Origin: Paenibacillus sp. FSL R10-2734
GTDB lineage: Bacteria > Bacillota > Bacilli > Paenibacillales > Paenibacillaceae
Direction: 5' to 3'
Assembly: GCF_037963865.1 (NCBI RefSeq)
Contig: NZ_CP150170.1
Coordinates: 3,844,001 to 3,908,000 of the forward strand
Length of the DNA stretch: 64,000 bases
In this document: in pieces, positions 41,532 through 50,515 of the stretch
How positions within the stretch are numbered: the first letter of the stretch is position 1
How the letters are laid out: the number at the start of each line of letters is the position of its first letter
Notes under the pieces: model-generated
Told to the model about the DNA's origin: nothing
Seen by the model: only the letters and a program-made list of their open reading frames with translations
The model's database searches: none
Made by a program: the position numbers and the translations under genes

Positions 41532-42980
41532 ATGAAAGTTTTATTTGCCGCAGCTGAAGCTCATCCATTTGTCAAAACGGGTGGTCTGGCCGATGTCATT
41601 GGGGCATTACCTAAAGCGCTGAAGGGTGCCGGGGTGGATGTACGAGTGATTTTGCCTAAATATCGTGGGATTCCAGAAAAGTTCACTTCGAACATGGAGC
41701 ATTTAACGGAAGTGTATGTGCCCATTGGCTGGCGTAGTCAATACTGTGGAATTGAACGTATGGTTTATGATGGCATTCCCGTGTACTTTATAGACAATGA
41801 GTATTATTTTGGACGGGACGGAATATATGGATACATGGACGATGGCGAGCGCTTCGCGTTCTATAATCGTGCAGTGCTGGAGTGCCTGCCGGCTATAGAT
41901 TTTCAGCCCGATGTCCTGCATTGCCATGATTGGCATGCTGCTGTAATTCCAATGCTGCTTCATGGGCATTATCGACACAATCCATTTTACAGCGAAATGC
42001 GAAGTGTATTCACGATACATAACCTGTTGTATCAGGGGGTGTTTCCTTATGAAGTGCTTGGGGAACTATTGGGTCTGGATAGCAGTTATTTTGGAGGCGT
42101 GGAGTATTACGGTAATGTGAATTTCTTAAAAGGTGGCATTGTATACAGTGATCGTGTCACTACCGTTAGTCCAACCTACTCAGAAGAAATTCGAACACCC
42201 TATTATGGTTACGGGCTGGATGGCTTGTTGAACGCACGTGCGGACGTTTTAAGCGGCATTGTGAATGGAATTGATACGAAAAGTTATAATCCTGCGACGG
42301 ATCCAAGTCTTGTCACTCGTTACCGTTCCAATTTATCGAAGAAGAACGAGAATAAGTTAGCTTTGCAGGAGGAATTAGGCTTACCTGTGGATGCTAATAT
42401 CCCGATGGTGGCCATGGTTACTCGTCTCGTGGATTCCAAGGGATTAGATTTGCTTACACGCGTATTGGATGAGCTATTATACACCGATGACATTCAATTT
42501 GTTCTGCTTGGAACGGGGGATGAGTCCTATGAGCGATGGTTCAGGGAAGCGGCTTGGCGTTATCCGACAAAGCTATCTTCACAAATCCTCTTTAATGATG
42601 CTCTGTCACGCAAAATATATGCCTCTAGCGACATCTTTCTTATGCCGTCCAAGTTTGAACCTTGTGGGATCAGTCAACTTCTCGCTTTACGCTACGGCAG
42701 CATACCGGTTGTGCGGGAAACCGGTGGCCTAAATGACACTGTTCAAGCTTATAATGAAGAATCTGGTGAAGGTAATGGCTTTACGTTCAGCAACTACAAC
42801 GCCCACGATATGATGTTTACGCTTCGCCGGGCAATTTCATTATACAAGCAGCCTGAACACTGGAAAAAGATTACGAAAAATGCGTTCGCTGGCGATTACA
42901 GCTGGAATGTATCCGCTCAGCAATACATTGATATTTATAATGAAATTACGGAAGTTTCATCAGATTCTGTAGTAGGTTAA
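41532..42980 (+). CDS. glgA: Glycogen synthase
   Basis: GlgA (GT5) extends alpha-1,4 chains from ADP-glucose. The ADP-glucose motif KTGGLADVIGALPKAL is at the N-terminus, and the C-terminal active-site region FEPCGISQLLALRYGSIPVVRETGGLNDTV is intact. The length of 482 aa is normal. It lies 48 bp after glgB with AAAGGGGG before the ATG. A strong terminator ends the operon, so a phosphorylase gene does not belong to this transcript. Confidence 0.95.
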   Translation: MKVLFAAAEAHPFVKTGGLADVIGALPKALKGAGVDVRVILPKYRGIPEKFTSNMEHLTEVYVPIGWRSQYCGIERMVYDGIPVYFIDNEYYFGRDGIYGYMDDGERFAFYNRAVLECLPAIDFQPDVLHCHDWHAAVIPMLLHGHYRHNPFYSEMRSVFTIHNLLYQGVFPYEVLGELLGLDSSYFGGVEYYGNVNFLKGGIVYSDRVTTVSPTYSEEIRTPYYGYGLDGLLNARADVLSGIVNGIDTKSYNPATDPSLVTRYRSNLSKKNENKLALQEELGLPVDANIPMVAMVTRLVDSKGLDLLTRVLDELLYTDDIQFVLLGTGDESYERWFREAAWRYPTKLSSQILFNDALSRKIYASSDIFLMPSKFEPCGISQLLALRYGSIPVVRETGGLNDTVQAYNEESGEGNGFTFSNYNAHDMMFTLRRAISLYKQPEHWKKITKNAFAGDYSWNVSAQQYIDIYNEITEVSSDSVVG

Positions 42981-42984
42981 TGAG

Positions 42985-43030
42985 GAGTACATCTGAAGTT
43001 TGACTCATACTTCAGATGTGCTCTTTTTTT
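42985..43030 (+). terminator. Terminator of glgBA
   Basis: ACATCTGAAGT pairs perfectly with ACTTCAGATGT, with flanking GAG/CTC, and is followed by T7. Confidence 0.9.
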
Positions 43031-43197
43031 AATGATAACCAGATATAATTTAACGCATGTTTTGATTAAGATAGGGAATAGTAAAAAAATGTATAAAAGT
43101 ATATGAAATTTGAATAAATGATGAATAATTTGTTTCTGAACGATGAATTCTTTGCTTTGAAACCCATTAAAAGGAAGTTATTGTCACAATTATGCCT

Positions 43198-43226
43198 TTG
43201 CATATTCATGCGTTCTGATTTATAAT
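43198..43226 (+). promoter_or_regulatory. Promoter of the amino-acid transporter operon
   Basis: A TTGCAT -35 box and a TATAAT -10 box at 17 bp spacing stand about 56 bp before the binding-protein start. The rest of this 300 bp gap is AT-rich, with no gene seen. Confidence 0.65.
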
Positions 43227-43281
43227 AAATCGGTCAAAGGGACTACTTAGATTTTTTCATATGAATAGGGGAGATATAGAA

Positions 43282-44100
43282 ATGAACAAATGGGGTAAAC
43301 TTGGTTTAGGGATGATATTAGCGGTGGGCCTGTTATCAGGCTGCGGTCAAAATAAAAATGATAGTGATACCGCTGCAACTGGAAATGCAAATACCGGTGG
43401 AGCTGCTAAGAAGCTTACTATGGGAACAAGTGCTGACTTTCCTCCGTATGAATTCCATAAGGTAGTAGACGGTAAAGATACTATCGTGGGCTTCGATATC
43501 GATATTGCTAAGGAAATTGCTGCTGATATGGGTGCTGAACTTGTTATTAAGGACTTGCCATTCGATTCATTGCTAAACGAATTGTCTAGCGGAAGAGTAG
43601 ATATTGTTATTTCTGGACTTAGCCCAACTGAAGAACGTAAAAAAGCAGTTGATCTGTCAGATATTTATTACAAGGCTGAGCAAGCTATTGTTGTACGCGA
43701 AGCGGACAAAGATAAATACGCCACTATGGACGCTGTAAAAGGTACCAAAATAGGTGTACAGACAGGATCGATTCAAGAAGAAATCGCTAAAGGGATCGAG
43801 GGAGCGAAAATCACTTCTCTCGGTAAAATTTCTGAGATCGTTATGCAATTGCAATCCAATCGTGTAGATACAGCTATTATTGAAGGACCTGTGGCCAAAT
43901 CCTTCGTTAAGAATGTACCTGGTCTTGTAATTACAGATGCTAAACCAGAAGTAGAAGATGACGGCTATGCTATTGGTATTAAAAAAGGTAACACAGAGCT
44001 TCTAGATCAAGTGAATAGTACGCTTAAACGTCTAAACTCAGAAGGTAAAATTGATGAGTTTGTAACGGCAGCAAGTGAGCTTGCAGAAAGCACGAAATAA
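43282..44100 (+). CDS. Polar amino-acid ABC transporter, substrate-binding lipoprotein
   Basis: This is an extracellular binding protein of the SBP family 3 type, lipid-anchored through LLSGC (about residues 17-21). The family features are the N-terminal motif ADFPPYEFH with GFDIDIAKEIA, the DIVISGLSPTEERKKAVDLSD segment, and the acidic C-terminal hinge. Arginine, glutamine or cystine are typical ligands of the group; this one cannot be chosen from sequence. ATG 43282 after GGGGAG is preferred over ATG 43261, giving 272 aa. Permease and ATPase genes follow, with an attenuator-like hairpin between. High relative expression of this gene is expected from that layout. Confidence 0.93.
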   Translation: MNKWGKLGLGMILAVGLLSGCGQNKNDSDTAATGNANTGGAAKKLTMGTSADFPPYEFHKVVDGKDTIVGFDIDIAKEIAADMGAELVIKDLPFDSLLNELSSGRVDIVISGLSPTEERKKAVDLSDIYYKAEQAIVVREADKDKYATMDAVKGTKIGVQTGSIQEEIAKGIEGAKITSLGKISEIVMQLQSNRVDTAIIEGPVAKSFVKNVPGLVITDAKPEVEDDGYAIGIKKGNTELLDQVNSTLKRLNSEGKIDEFVTAASELAESTK

Positions 44101-44148
44101 AGCTACGGATATTTTATAAGTCTGCTTAAATGAATTGTATGAGCATAC

Positions 44149-44184
44149 AGAAAATAGCGGCAACAAGCTATTTTCTATTTTTTT
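44149..44184 (+). terminator. Attenuator-like terminator between binding protein and permease
   Basis: AGAAAATAGC pairs with GCTATTTTCT over an 8-base loop, followed by a T8 run. It lies inside the operon and probably reduces permease and ATPase transcripts relative to the binding protein. Confidence 0.8.
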
Positions 44185-44206
44185 GGAGATGGGAGGTCAC
44201 CGGTTT

Positions 44207-44866
44207 ATGGATATATTAACTCTTGCTTATGATTACCGCAGTTTTTTCTTGTCAGGACTCCAGTACACGTTGCTGCTAGCCGTTCTCGGTGTATTCTTCG
44301 GTTTTGTGCTTGGAATTATCGTTTCTTTAATGCGTATGTCCAAATGGAGAATAGTTCGTTTTATCGCAACCGCTTGGGTTGAATTTTTACGTGGAACGCC
44401 AATGCTTGTTCAGTTATTTTTGATTCATTACGGTTTGCCTGAGTTCGGGTTGGAGTTCTCACCTATTCAGTCAGGTGCAATCACACTAACTATCAACAGT
44501 TCAGCTTATCTGGCGGAAATCTTCCGTGCAGGGATTCAGGGCGTTGATCGCGGTCAAGTGGAGGCGGCACGTTCATTAGGGATGAAACAAGGGATGACCA
44601 TGCGTCATATTGTGCTTCCACAAGCCCTTAAAAGTGTACTTCCGGCTATCGGGAATGAATTCATTACTATTATTAAAGAATCATCCATTGTGTCCATGAT
44701 TGGGGTAGCGGATTTGCTGTTCCAAGCTAGAACGATTACTACTATTACTTACGAGGGTCTGACCCCTCTAGTTGTCATTGCAGTGATGTACTTTGTGCTG
44801 ACATTTACACTATCCAAAATCCTTGGTAGATTGGAAAGGAGGATGAATACCGATGATCGCCGTTAA
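44207..44866 (+). CDS. Polar amino-acid ABC transporter permease
   Basis: A single-gene permease of the HisM/GlnP type with about five membrane segments and the EAA loop EAARSLGMKQGMTMRHIVLPQA that contacts the ATPase. The frame is open from 44135, but ATG 44207 with GGGAGG upstream starts the protein at the family N-terminus (MDILTLAYDYRSFFLSGLQYT), giving 219 aa. It overlaps the ATPase gene by 14 bp. Confidence 0.93.
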   Translation: MDILTLAYDYRSFFLSGLQYTLLLAVLGVFFGFVLGIIVSLMRMSKWRIVRFIATAWVEFLRGTPMLVQLFLIHYGLPEFGLEFSPIQSGAITLTINSSAYLAEIFRAGIQGVDRGQVEAARSLGMKQGMTMRHIVLPQALKSVLPAIGNEFITIIKESSIVSMIGVADLLFQARTITTITYEGLTPLVVIAVMYFVLTFTLSKILGRLERRMNTDDRR

Positions 44867-45575
44867 GAACTTACGAAAGAATTATGGAAAGCTGGAAATT
44901 CTTAAGGGGATTGACTTGGAGATTCATAAGGGTGAGGTCGTTGTTGTAATCGGTCCGAGTGGATCGGGTAAAAGCACTTTCCTGCGCTGTTTGAATCTAC
45001 TGGAGGAACCAACAGGTGGAGAAATCACTTTTGAAGGAGAATCTATCACCTCCAAGAAGCACGATATCAATGTGACGCGTGAGAAAATGGGGATGGTATT
45101 TCAGCAGTTTAACCTTTTTCCTCACAAAACAGTTCTGCAAAATATTACACTCGCACCGATTAAAGTGAAAAAACAGCAGCAGGCTGAAGCTGATAAATTT
45201 GCAATGGAGCTTCTGAGAACTGTAGGACTTGAAGATAAAAAGGATGCTTATCCAGCTCAGCTGTCCGGAGGACAGAAGCAGCGGATCGCGATTGCCCGTG
45301 CGCTGGCCATGCAGCCCCATGTGATGCTCTTTGACGAGCCAACCTCAGCACTTGATCCAGAGATGGTCGGAGAGGTTCTGGAGGTAATGAAGAAGCTTGC
45401 CGAAGACGGGATGACTATGGCCATTGTTACTCATGAGATGGGCTTTGCCCGTGAAGTGGGTGATCGTATACTGTTCATGGATGGTGGAGTGATTGTAGAG
45501 CAGGGTACACCTGCACAGGTCTTCGGAAATCCTCAGCATGCACGTACTAAGGATTTTTTAAGTAAAGTGTTATAA
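44853..45575 (+). CDS. Polar amino-acid ABC transporter ATPase
   Basis: It has Walker A GPSGSGKST, Q-loop, the signature LSGGQKQR and Walker B VMLFDEP, with the H-loop His in VTHEMGFAREV. This is the GlnQ/HisP family, 240 aa. It overlaps the permease gene, so the two are coupled. It is followed by a terminator that ends the three-gene importer. Confidence 0.94.
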   Translation: MIAVKNLRKNYGKLEILKGIDLEIHKGEVVVVIGPSGSGKSTFLRCLNLLEEPTGGEITFEGESITSKKHDINVTREKMGMVFQQFNLFPHKTVLQNITLAPIKVKKQQQAEADKFAMELLRTVGLEDKKDAYPAQLSGGQKQRIAIARALAMQPHVMLFDEPTSALDPEMVGEVLEVMKKLAEDGMTMAIVTHEMGFAREVGDRILFMDGGVIVEQGTPAQVFGNPQHARTKDFLSKVL

Positions 45576-45588
45576 TAAGTTAAGTTTT

Positions 45589-45632
45589 AGCGGCCCTCGG
45601 ACAAGTTGTCCGGCGGTCGCTTTATTTTTTTA
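45589..45632 (+). terminator. Terminator of the amino-acid transporter operon
   Basis: AGCGGCC pairs with GGTCGCT, with an inner GGACAA/TTGTCC stem, followed by a T-rich tail. Confidence 0.85.
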
Positions 45633-45731
45633 ACAATATCGTAATTTGGGGATATAATGGATTGAGTTCATTTATTTATGTGAACCATGTATAATAGATG
45701 GTCAATCAACTTGAAAAGGAGTACATACATA

Positions 45732-47261
45732 ATGAGAGATGATCTGCGCCGTATAGGCATTATCGATATTGGTTCTAACTCCATACGTCTTGTAATCTAT
45801 GATACAACGCCGGAAGGAGGCTATAAGATCATCAAGGAGTGTAAGTACTCCGCACGTCTAAGTGAGAAGATTACGAAGGAAGGTCGACTGGAACAGAAGG
45901 ACATGGAGACCATTATTCCAGTTTTGCTTCAGTTTAAGGAGATCTGCAATGCTTTTGAAGTAGAGACTATTCGTGCGGGTGCTACAGCAGCAATAAGAAA
46001 CGCAGCTAACTCAAGTGAAATTATTGCCTTTTTGTCAGAAGCTTCTACCATACCTATTGAGGTTATCAGTGGTCATCAGGAAGCTTACTTTGGCTTCTTG
46101 GGTGTCATAAACGCATTTAATGTTGAGGATGGCTATGTTATCGATATTGGTGGCGGGAGTACAGAAATAACACTTTTTCGCGGACGGCGTTATCAACATA
46201 GCATTTCCTTTCCGTTTGGAGCGGTAAATACCAATCTCATGTTTGGTCAAGGCGGTAACTGGAACGGAGATCAGATTCACAAACTAGAGACCTTTGTTCT
46301 TGGGAGATTGGTAGAGCATGATTGGCTTAACGCTACAGCAGGTCTTCCGTTATTTGGTCTAGGAGGGACGGTACGTTCTTTAGGCAAGCTGGATCAAAAA
46401 ACTAGAGCATACTCATTACCTAACTCACATGGTTACACAATGGCGAGTGAGACGATTGAGCATTTTATGAACACATTACCTTCAATGCCTTACGATAAAC
46501 GTAAAGATTTAGAGGGGTTGTCTAAGAGTCGCGCGGATATCATCGTATCCGGTTTGATTATTTTCCATACGGTATATCAGTATATTGGTGCTAGCCAGGC
46601 TGTGATCAGTGGGGAGGGGCTCAGGGAAGGCATGCTGCATGATCTACTGGATTCGGAGCAACCGGTACGAGACAGTGCGCTTGAATACAGCTTAAACACG
46701 ATCATCCGGTTTGATATTCATACCTCTAAACGGTATTTAGATCATATCAATAAGCTTGCTCTAAGTCTGTTTGACGCGTTCAAAGATGAGGAGAATAAAG
46801 CTGAACATGAGATGTTAATTTATGTATCCATTATGCTGCATCGAACGGGATCTAACATTAACTATTATCAATCCAAACGACATACTCTGTATTGGCTGAT
46901 GAATTCACCGATTCGTGGCCTAACACACCGTCAGCTTATCCTTTGCGCGATGATTGCCTCGTATAGCACAAAAAGCCGGAAGCAGAAATTGTCCCAGATG
47001 CATAAGGACATTTTGCTGCCTTCCGACGAAGAGTGGATTCATAAGCTCGGATCGCTTGTACAGCTTAGCATTGCACTGGACAGCACCGAGATCGGGATTG
47101 TAAGCGGCTTAAAAGCTAATCTGCATGGCAATACACTTAATCTGGACTTAGAGGGCGCTTCAGCACTTCTGATTGGTCTAGAGGACATTGAGAACGCCTT
47201 AAAAGCATTTAAGAATGCTTGGGCGGTGAAAGTAAAGCTCGGGTTCCCTTCCAACGCGTAA
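45732..47261 (+). CDS. ppx: Exopolyphosphatase (Ppx/GppA family)
   Basis: Ppx cleaves terminal phosphates from polyphosphate; GppA relatives act on pppGpp. The ASKHA-fold nucleotide motifs IIDIGSNSIRLVIYD and VIDIGGGSTEITLF are present at about residues 10 and 130, and the C-terminal HD-like helical domain fills the last 190 residues. ATG 45732 follows AAAAGGAG and begins the family N-terminus (MRDDLRRIGIIDIG), giving 509 aa. Its 3' end overlaps the ppk gene end by 53 bp in convergent orientation, so polyphosphate breakdown and synthesis genes are physically linked. Confidence 0.9.
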   Translation: MRDDLRRIGIIDIGSNSIRLVIYDTTPEGGYKIIKECKYSARLSEKITKEGRLEQKDMETIIPVLLQFKEICNAFEVETIRAGATAAIRNAANSSEIIAFLSEASTIPIEVISGHQEAYFGFLGVINAFNVEDGYVIDIGGGSTEITLFRGRRYQHSISFPFGAVNTNLMFGQGGNWNGDQIHKLETFVLGRLVEHDWLNATAGLPLFGLGGTVRSLGKLDQKTRAYSLPNSHGYTMASETIEHFMNTLPSMPYDKRKDLEGLSKSRADIIVSGLIIFHTVYQYIGASQAVISGEGLREGMLHDLLDSEQPVRDSALEYSLNTIIRFDIHTSKRYLDHINKLALSLFDAFKDEENKAEHEMLIYVSIMLHRTGSNINYYQSKRHTLYWLMNSPIRGLTHRQLILCAMIASYSTKSRKQKLSQMHKDILLPSDEEWIHKLGSLVQLSIALDSTEIGIVSGLKANLHGNTLNLDLEGASALLIGLEDIENALKAFKNAWAVKVKLGFPSNA

Positions 47262-49323
47262 CATCCATTGCTGCGAACTGGCTCCGGAAAGGGGCCTTTT
47301 TGTCGTCTGGCTGCTCGTAATAACCATTAGGCTGTAAGAAGCTGGCCTTCACATTATCTTTAAGGGATAGTTCAAGAATCTTAACAATCTGTTTACGAAT
47401 ATTGCTGTCTCTAACCGGACACATCAGCTCGATCCGTCGAGTAAGGTTTCTAGTCATCCAGTCTGCACTGGATAAATACACCTCAGGCTTTCCACCATTT
47501 TCAAAATAGTAAACTCTTGAATGCTCCAGAAAGCGGTCGACAATACTGCGAACCGTAATATTTTCACTTAAGCCTTCAATCCCCGGACGAAGACAACAAA
47601 CCCCCCGAACGATTAAATCGATAGATACACCGGCCTGTGCGGCACCATATAAATCGTCAATGACTTGTTGATTGGAGAGAGAGTTCATCTTGGCAATGAT
47701 ACGTGCAGGTCTGCCAGCCGCGGCATGTTCCGCTTCACGCATGATCAGTTTTTGTAAGGAAAGGCTCATGTTTGTTGGAGCTACAATGAAGGTGTTCCAG
47801 TCAAAATTAGCGGAATAACCAGTCATTTGATTAAACAGCTCAGAAGCATCGAGTCCGATATCGCTTTGAGCGGTAAAAAGACTGAGATCCGTGTAAACTT
47901 TGGCAGTGCTGTCATTGTAGTTTCCTGTGCCAACATGCACATAGCGACGTAATTCATGACCTTCCTGACGGACAATCAGGGTAACTTTGGCATGAGTTTT
48001 GAGTCCAACAAGACCATAAACAACATGACATCCGGATTTTTCAAGCTGGCGAGCCCAAGCAATGTTACGTTCCTCATCAAATCTGGCCTTTAACTCTACA
48101 ACCACTGTTACTTGTTTACCGGATTCAGCAGCATTAGCGAGTGCAGTGATCAGAGGAGAGTTTCCGCTTACTCGGTATAAAGTCATCTTAATGGCCATCA
48201 CTTGCTCGTCCTCAGAAGCTTGAATGATAAAGTCTGTCATCGCATCAAAGGATTCGTAAGGGTGGTATACTAGGACATCCCGTTCACGCAATACTTCAAA
48301 GAAATCCTCATTTTCCTGAAATTCAGCAGGGTAGACGGGCTCAATGTTAGGATAGTTTAAGTAACCAAACCCTTTAATACTACCGGCGAAATTACGGAGG
48401 AAACTTAGATCAAGCGGACCTTCAATTTCAAATAGAAAATCCTCCAATTCAAACTCAGCTTGCAGCTGTTCCAAGGCATAAGGATGAATACCTTTTTGTA
48501 CTTCAAGCCTTGCTGGTACTCCGCGGCGACGCTTGCGCAGCTCTTTTTCAATCTCCTCTAGAAGATCTTCAGCACCTTCCTCGTCGATTGTGAGATCCGA
48601 GTTACGAGTCAAACGAAATTCACTGACGGCAACTGGTTCGTAACCACTAAATAAAGTTTGAATGTGATGACGGATGACATCCTCAATAAATACGAACTGC
48701 CGTTTCTTGCTGTTAGATCGATGTGGAAGAGGGATGCATCTTGGCAGATTAGATGGAATTTGCAGAATAGCAAAATAAGGCTCTTCTTCAAGATCATTCT
48801 TACGAGTAAGAACTACTGCTAAATAGATAAATTGGCTATGAACGAGTGGAAACGGACGACTCTGATCTACAGCCATTGGTGTAAGTACAGGATAGATAAT
48901 ATCCCGGTAATATTGTTCTATGGACTGCTCTTGTGCATGAGTAAGATCCTCATAATCCACAAATACGATACCTTCTTTATGCAAACTCCGTGAAATATCA
49001 CGGAAAATCCGGTATTGGTCGGAAACAATTTTGGTCACTCGCTTGATGAGACGTTTGTATAACCCGGAAGGGGTGTAGCCAGTGAAATCTTTTTTAGTAT
49101 AGCCTGCCCGGATTTGATCTTGAATTCCTGCAACTCGAACGCTTATGAATTCATCAAGATTGCTCGAGACGATAGCCAGAAATCGGGCACGTTCCATTAA
49201 CGGGTTATCAGGGTCTTGTGCTTCTTTAAGCACACGTCGGTTAAACTCGATCCAGCTCAAATCCCTGTTGAGGTAAGCAGTGGCTGGACTGCTTTGGTTG
49301 TTTTTATTTTCTTCTGTATTCAT
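47209..49323 (-). CDS. ppk: Polyphosphate kinase 1
   Basis: Ppk1 builds polyphosphate from ATP. The N-terminal domain begins YLNRDLSWIEFNRRVLKEA, as in the family; the phospholipase-D-like catalytic domains contain the conserved KARFDEERNIAWARQLEKSG and the histidine segment YVHVGTGNYNDSTAKVYTD. At 704 aa it is of normal length. An AGGTCC-type site (GGAGGTCC) precedes the ATG. It converges on ppx with a 53 bp 3' overlap that also contains the small hairpin AAGCATT/AATGCTT. A PhoP/WalR-type box lies about 82 bp upstream of the start. Confidence 0.95.
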   Translation of the reverse strand: MNTEENKNNQSSPATAYLNRDLSWIEFNRRVLKEAQDPDNPLMERARFLAIVSSNLDEFISVRVAGIQDQIRAGYTKKDFTGYTPSGLYKRLIKRVTKIVSDQYRIFRDISRSLHKEGIVFVDYEDLTHAQEQSIEQYYRDIIYPVLTPMAVDQSRPFPLVHSQFIYLAVVLTRKNDLEEEPYFAILQIPSNLPRCIPLPHRSNSKKRQFVFIEDVIRHHIQTLFSGYEPVAVSEFRLTRNSDLTIDEEGAEDLLEEIEKELRKRRRGVPARLEVQKGIHPYALEQLQAEFELEDFLFEIEGPLDLSFLRNFAGSIKGFGYLNYPNIEPVYPAEFQENEDFFEVLRERDVLVYHPYESFDAMTDFIIQASEDEQVMAIKMTLYRVSGNSPLITALANAAESGKQVTVVVELKARFDEERNIAWARQLEKSGCHVVYGLVGLKTHAKVTLIVRQEGHELRRYVHVGTGNYNDSTAKVYTDLSLFTAQSDIGLDASELFNQMTGYSANFDWNTFIVAPTNMSLSLQKLIMREAEHAAAGRPARIIAKMNSLSNQQVIDDLYGAAQAGVSIDLIVRGVCCLRPGIEGLSENITVRSIVDRFLEHSRVYYFENGGKPEVYLSSADWMTRNLTRRIELMCPVRDSNIRKQIVKILELSLKDNVKASFLQPNGYYEQPDDKKAPFRSQFAAMDVTRWKGTRALLSPPKHS

Positions 49324-49404
49324 GGGACCTCCAAGTATGATTCGTTGTCTATATCTAATCTATTGATCATATTCTATCATTCTACTATTGGTTAAAGTAT
49401 GAAA

Positions 49405-49421
49405 TGTTAAATCTATGTAAA
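49405..49421 (-). promoter_or_regulatory. PhoP/WalR-type direct-repeat box
   Basis: On the minus strand TTTACA, 5 bases, TTAACA; equivalently TGTTAA, 5 bases, TGTAAA on the plus strand. Both match the repeat-spacer pattern known for PhoP and WalR of B. subtilis. It lies 82 bp before ppk (phosphate response plausible) and 305 bp before the YocH-like gene (a WalR target in B. subtilis). Confidence 0.5.
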
Positions 49422-49478
49422 ATATTCGGGAATTTTATATGATAATTTTTAAAAGAAGGTACAAATGCCTGTTTCAAC

Positions 49479-49506
49479 AGTTTACATAATAAAAAATATG
49501 TTAACT
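49479..49506. repeat. 28-bp palindrome of dif-site geometry
   Basis: Arms of 11 bp (AGTTTACATAA and ATATGTTAACT) flank a 6-bp centre. The left arm reversed reads TTATGTAAACT, identical to the XerD-side arm of B. subtilis dif as I remember it; the other arm diverges. It could instead be two TGT(A/T)AA regulator hexamers in inverted orientation. Confidence 0.4.
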
Positions 49507-49725
49507 AATATCTATAAAAATGACAATATTGAAACTTGAATTTTCAGAATGGTAACAATTACATAAGCACAGGTTACAAAATTGTGATATATTAAGTCCT
49601 GTCAGATTTACAAAAGACTGCAACACATCATCAAGACATCTTACAAGATGTACATAAGTAATCAAAATGTACACGAGCGTATACGGAAGTCATACCGTTT
49701 GCGCCCATCTAATGAGGAGGCAATT

Positions 49726-50385
49726 ATGAAGAACAAATTTAGAACCATTAAAACTCTTGCTGCAGTTATGGGAATCAGTGCATTATTGCATGCCGTTCCA
49801 GCACATGCAGACAGTGTTCATATCGCTAAGGATGGTAATACTTTTTATACTTTAGCCAAGCAATACAATGTAGGTGTGAATGAATTAATGAAGGCTAATC
49901 CAAACGTTGCAGCATTGAACATTTACGAAGGTCTCGAAATTACAATACCTAGTAAAATGCAGGCTGAATCCGTACCTGCGCCAGACAAATCAACAGTGAT
50001 TTCGCCTAGTCTAAATGTAAACCCAGATACTAAAACAGTTGAAGCATGGGGTAAGTCCTTCAATTATGACAAAACGATTCAAGTGAAAGCTTCAGCGTAT
50101 TCTTCCGCAAGCAGTGAGAACGGAGGATGGGGCGCAGTCGATTATCTCGGTAATCCTCTCAAGCTTGGGACAATTGCTGTTGATCCAAATGTGATTCCTA
50201 TCGGTACCAAAGTATTGGTTACGGGTCATTCACATGATGGATTGCCTAAAGAAGCTTTTTTAGCTACGGCAACAGATGTGGGCGGTGCGATTAAGGGTAA
50301 CCGTATCGATATTTTTATCCCTGGTAGCCAAAGTTTTGTAAAGTCATTTGGTTATCAATATGTACAATTATACATTGTTAAGTAG
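49726..50385 (+). CDS. Secreted LysM and 3D-domain protein (YocH-like)
   Basis: The protein has a signal peptide with AHA/DS cleavage near residue 28, one LysM domain (about 30-75, KDGNTFYTLAKQYNVGVNELMKANP) that binds peptidoglycan, and a C-terminal 3D domain of the lytic transglycosylase-like double-psi barrel type. Key Asp residues lie in TATDVGGAIKGNRIDIFIP. B. subtilis YocH has a related layout and belongs to the WalRK regulon. The frame is open from 49648; ATG 49726 after GAGGAGG is chosen, giving 219 aa. No c-di-AMP riboswitch, common before such genes, was recognised in the 400 bp upstream. Confidence 0.88.
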   Translation: MKNKFRTIKTLAAVMGISALLHAVPAHADSVHIAKDGNTFYTLAKQYNVGVNELMKANPNVAALNIYEGLEITIPSKMQAESVPAPDKSTVISPSLNVNPDTKTVEAWGKSFNYDKTIQVKASAYSSASSENGGWGAVDYLGNPLKLGTIAVDPNVIPIGTKVLVTGHSHDGLPKEAFLATATDVGGAIKGNRIDIFIPGSQSFVKSFGYQYVQLYIVK

Positions 50386-50445
50386 ATAGATAATAATATA
50401 GAGAATTATAGAGATATGAAAAGTTCTTAAATATGGTGAAACAGG

Positions 50446-50482
50446 AAACGGAGGGAGTCCACAGCGGCTGCCTCCGTTTTTT
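50446..50482 (+). terminator. Terminator after the 3D-domain gene
   Basis: AAACGGAGG pairs with CCTCCGTTT, followed by a T run. Confidence 0.85.
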
Positions 50483-50515
50483 GTACGTATCCGAAAATAT
50501 ATTTGTGAAGATATT

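Noticed and set aside
43090..43160. ArgR-type operator before the amino-acid transporter
   Set aside because: The TGAAT-rich stretches are not a convincing palindrome in this AT-rich region, so substrate or regulator cannot be inferred.
49507..49725. c-di-AMP (ydaO) riboswitch before the YocH-like gene
   Set aside because: These leaders are common before such genes, but the conserved core motifs could not be found in the upstream sequence.
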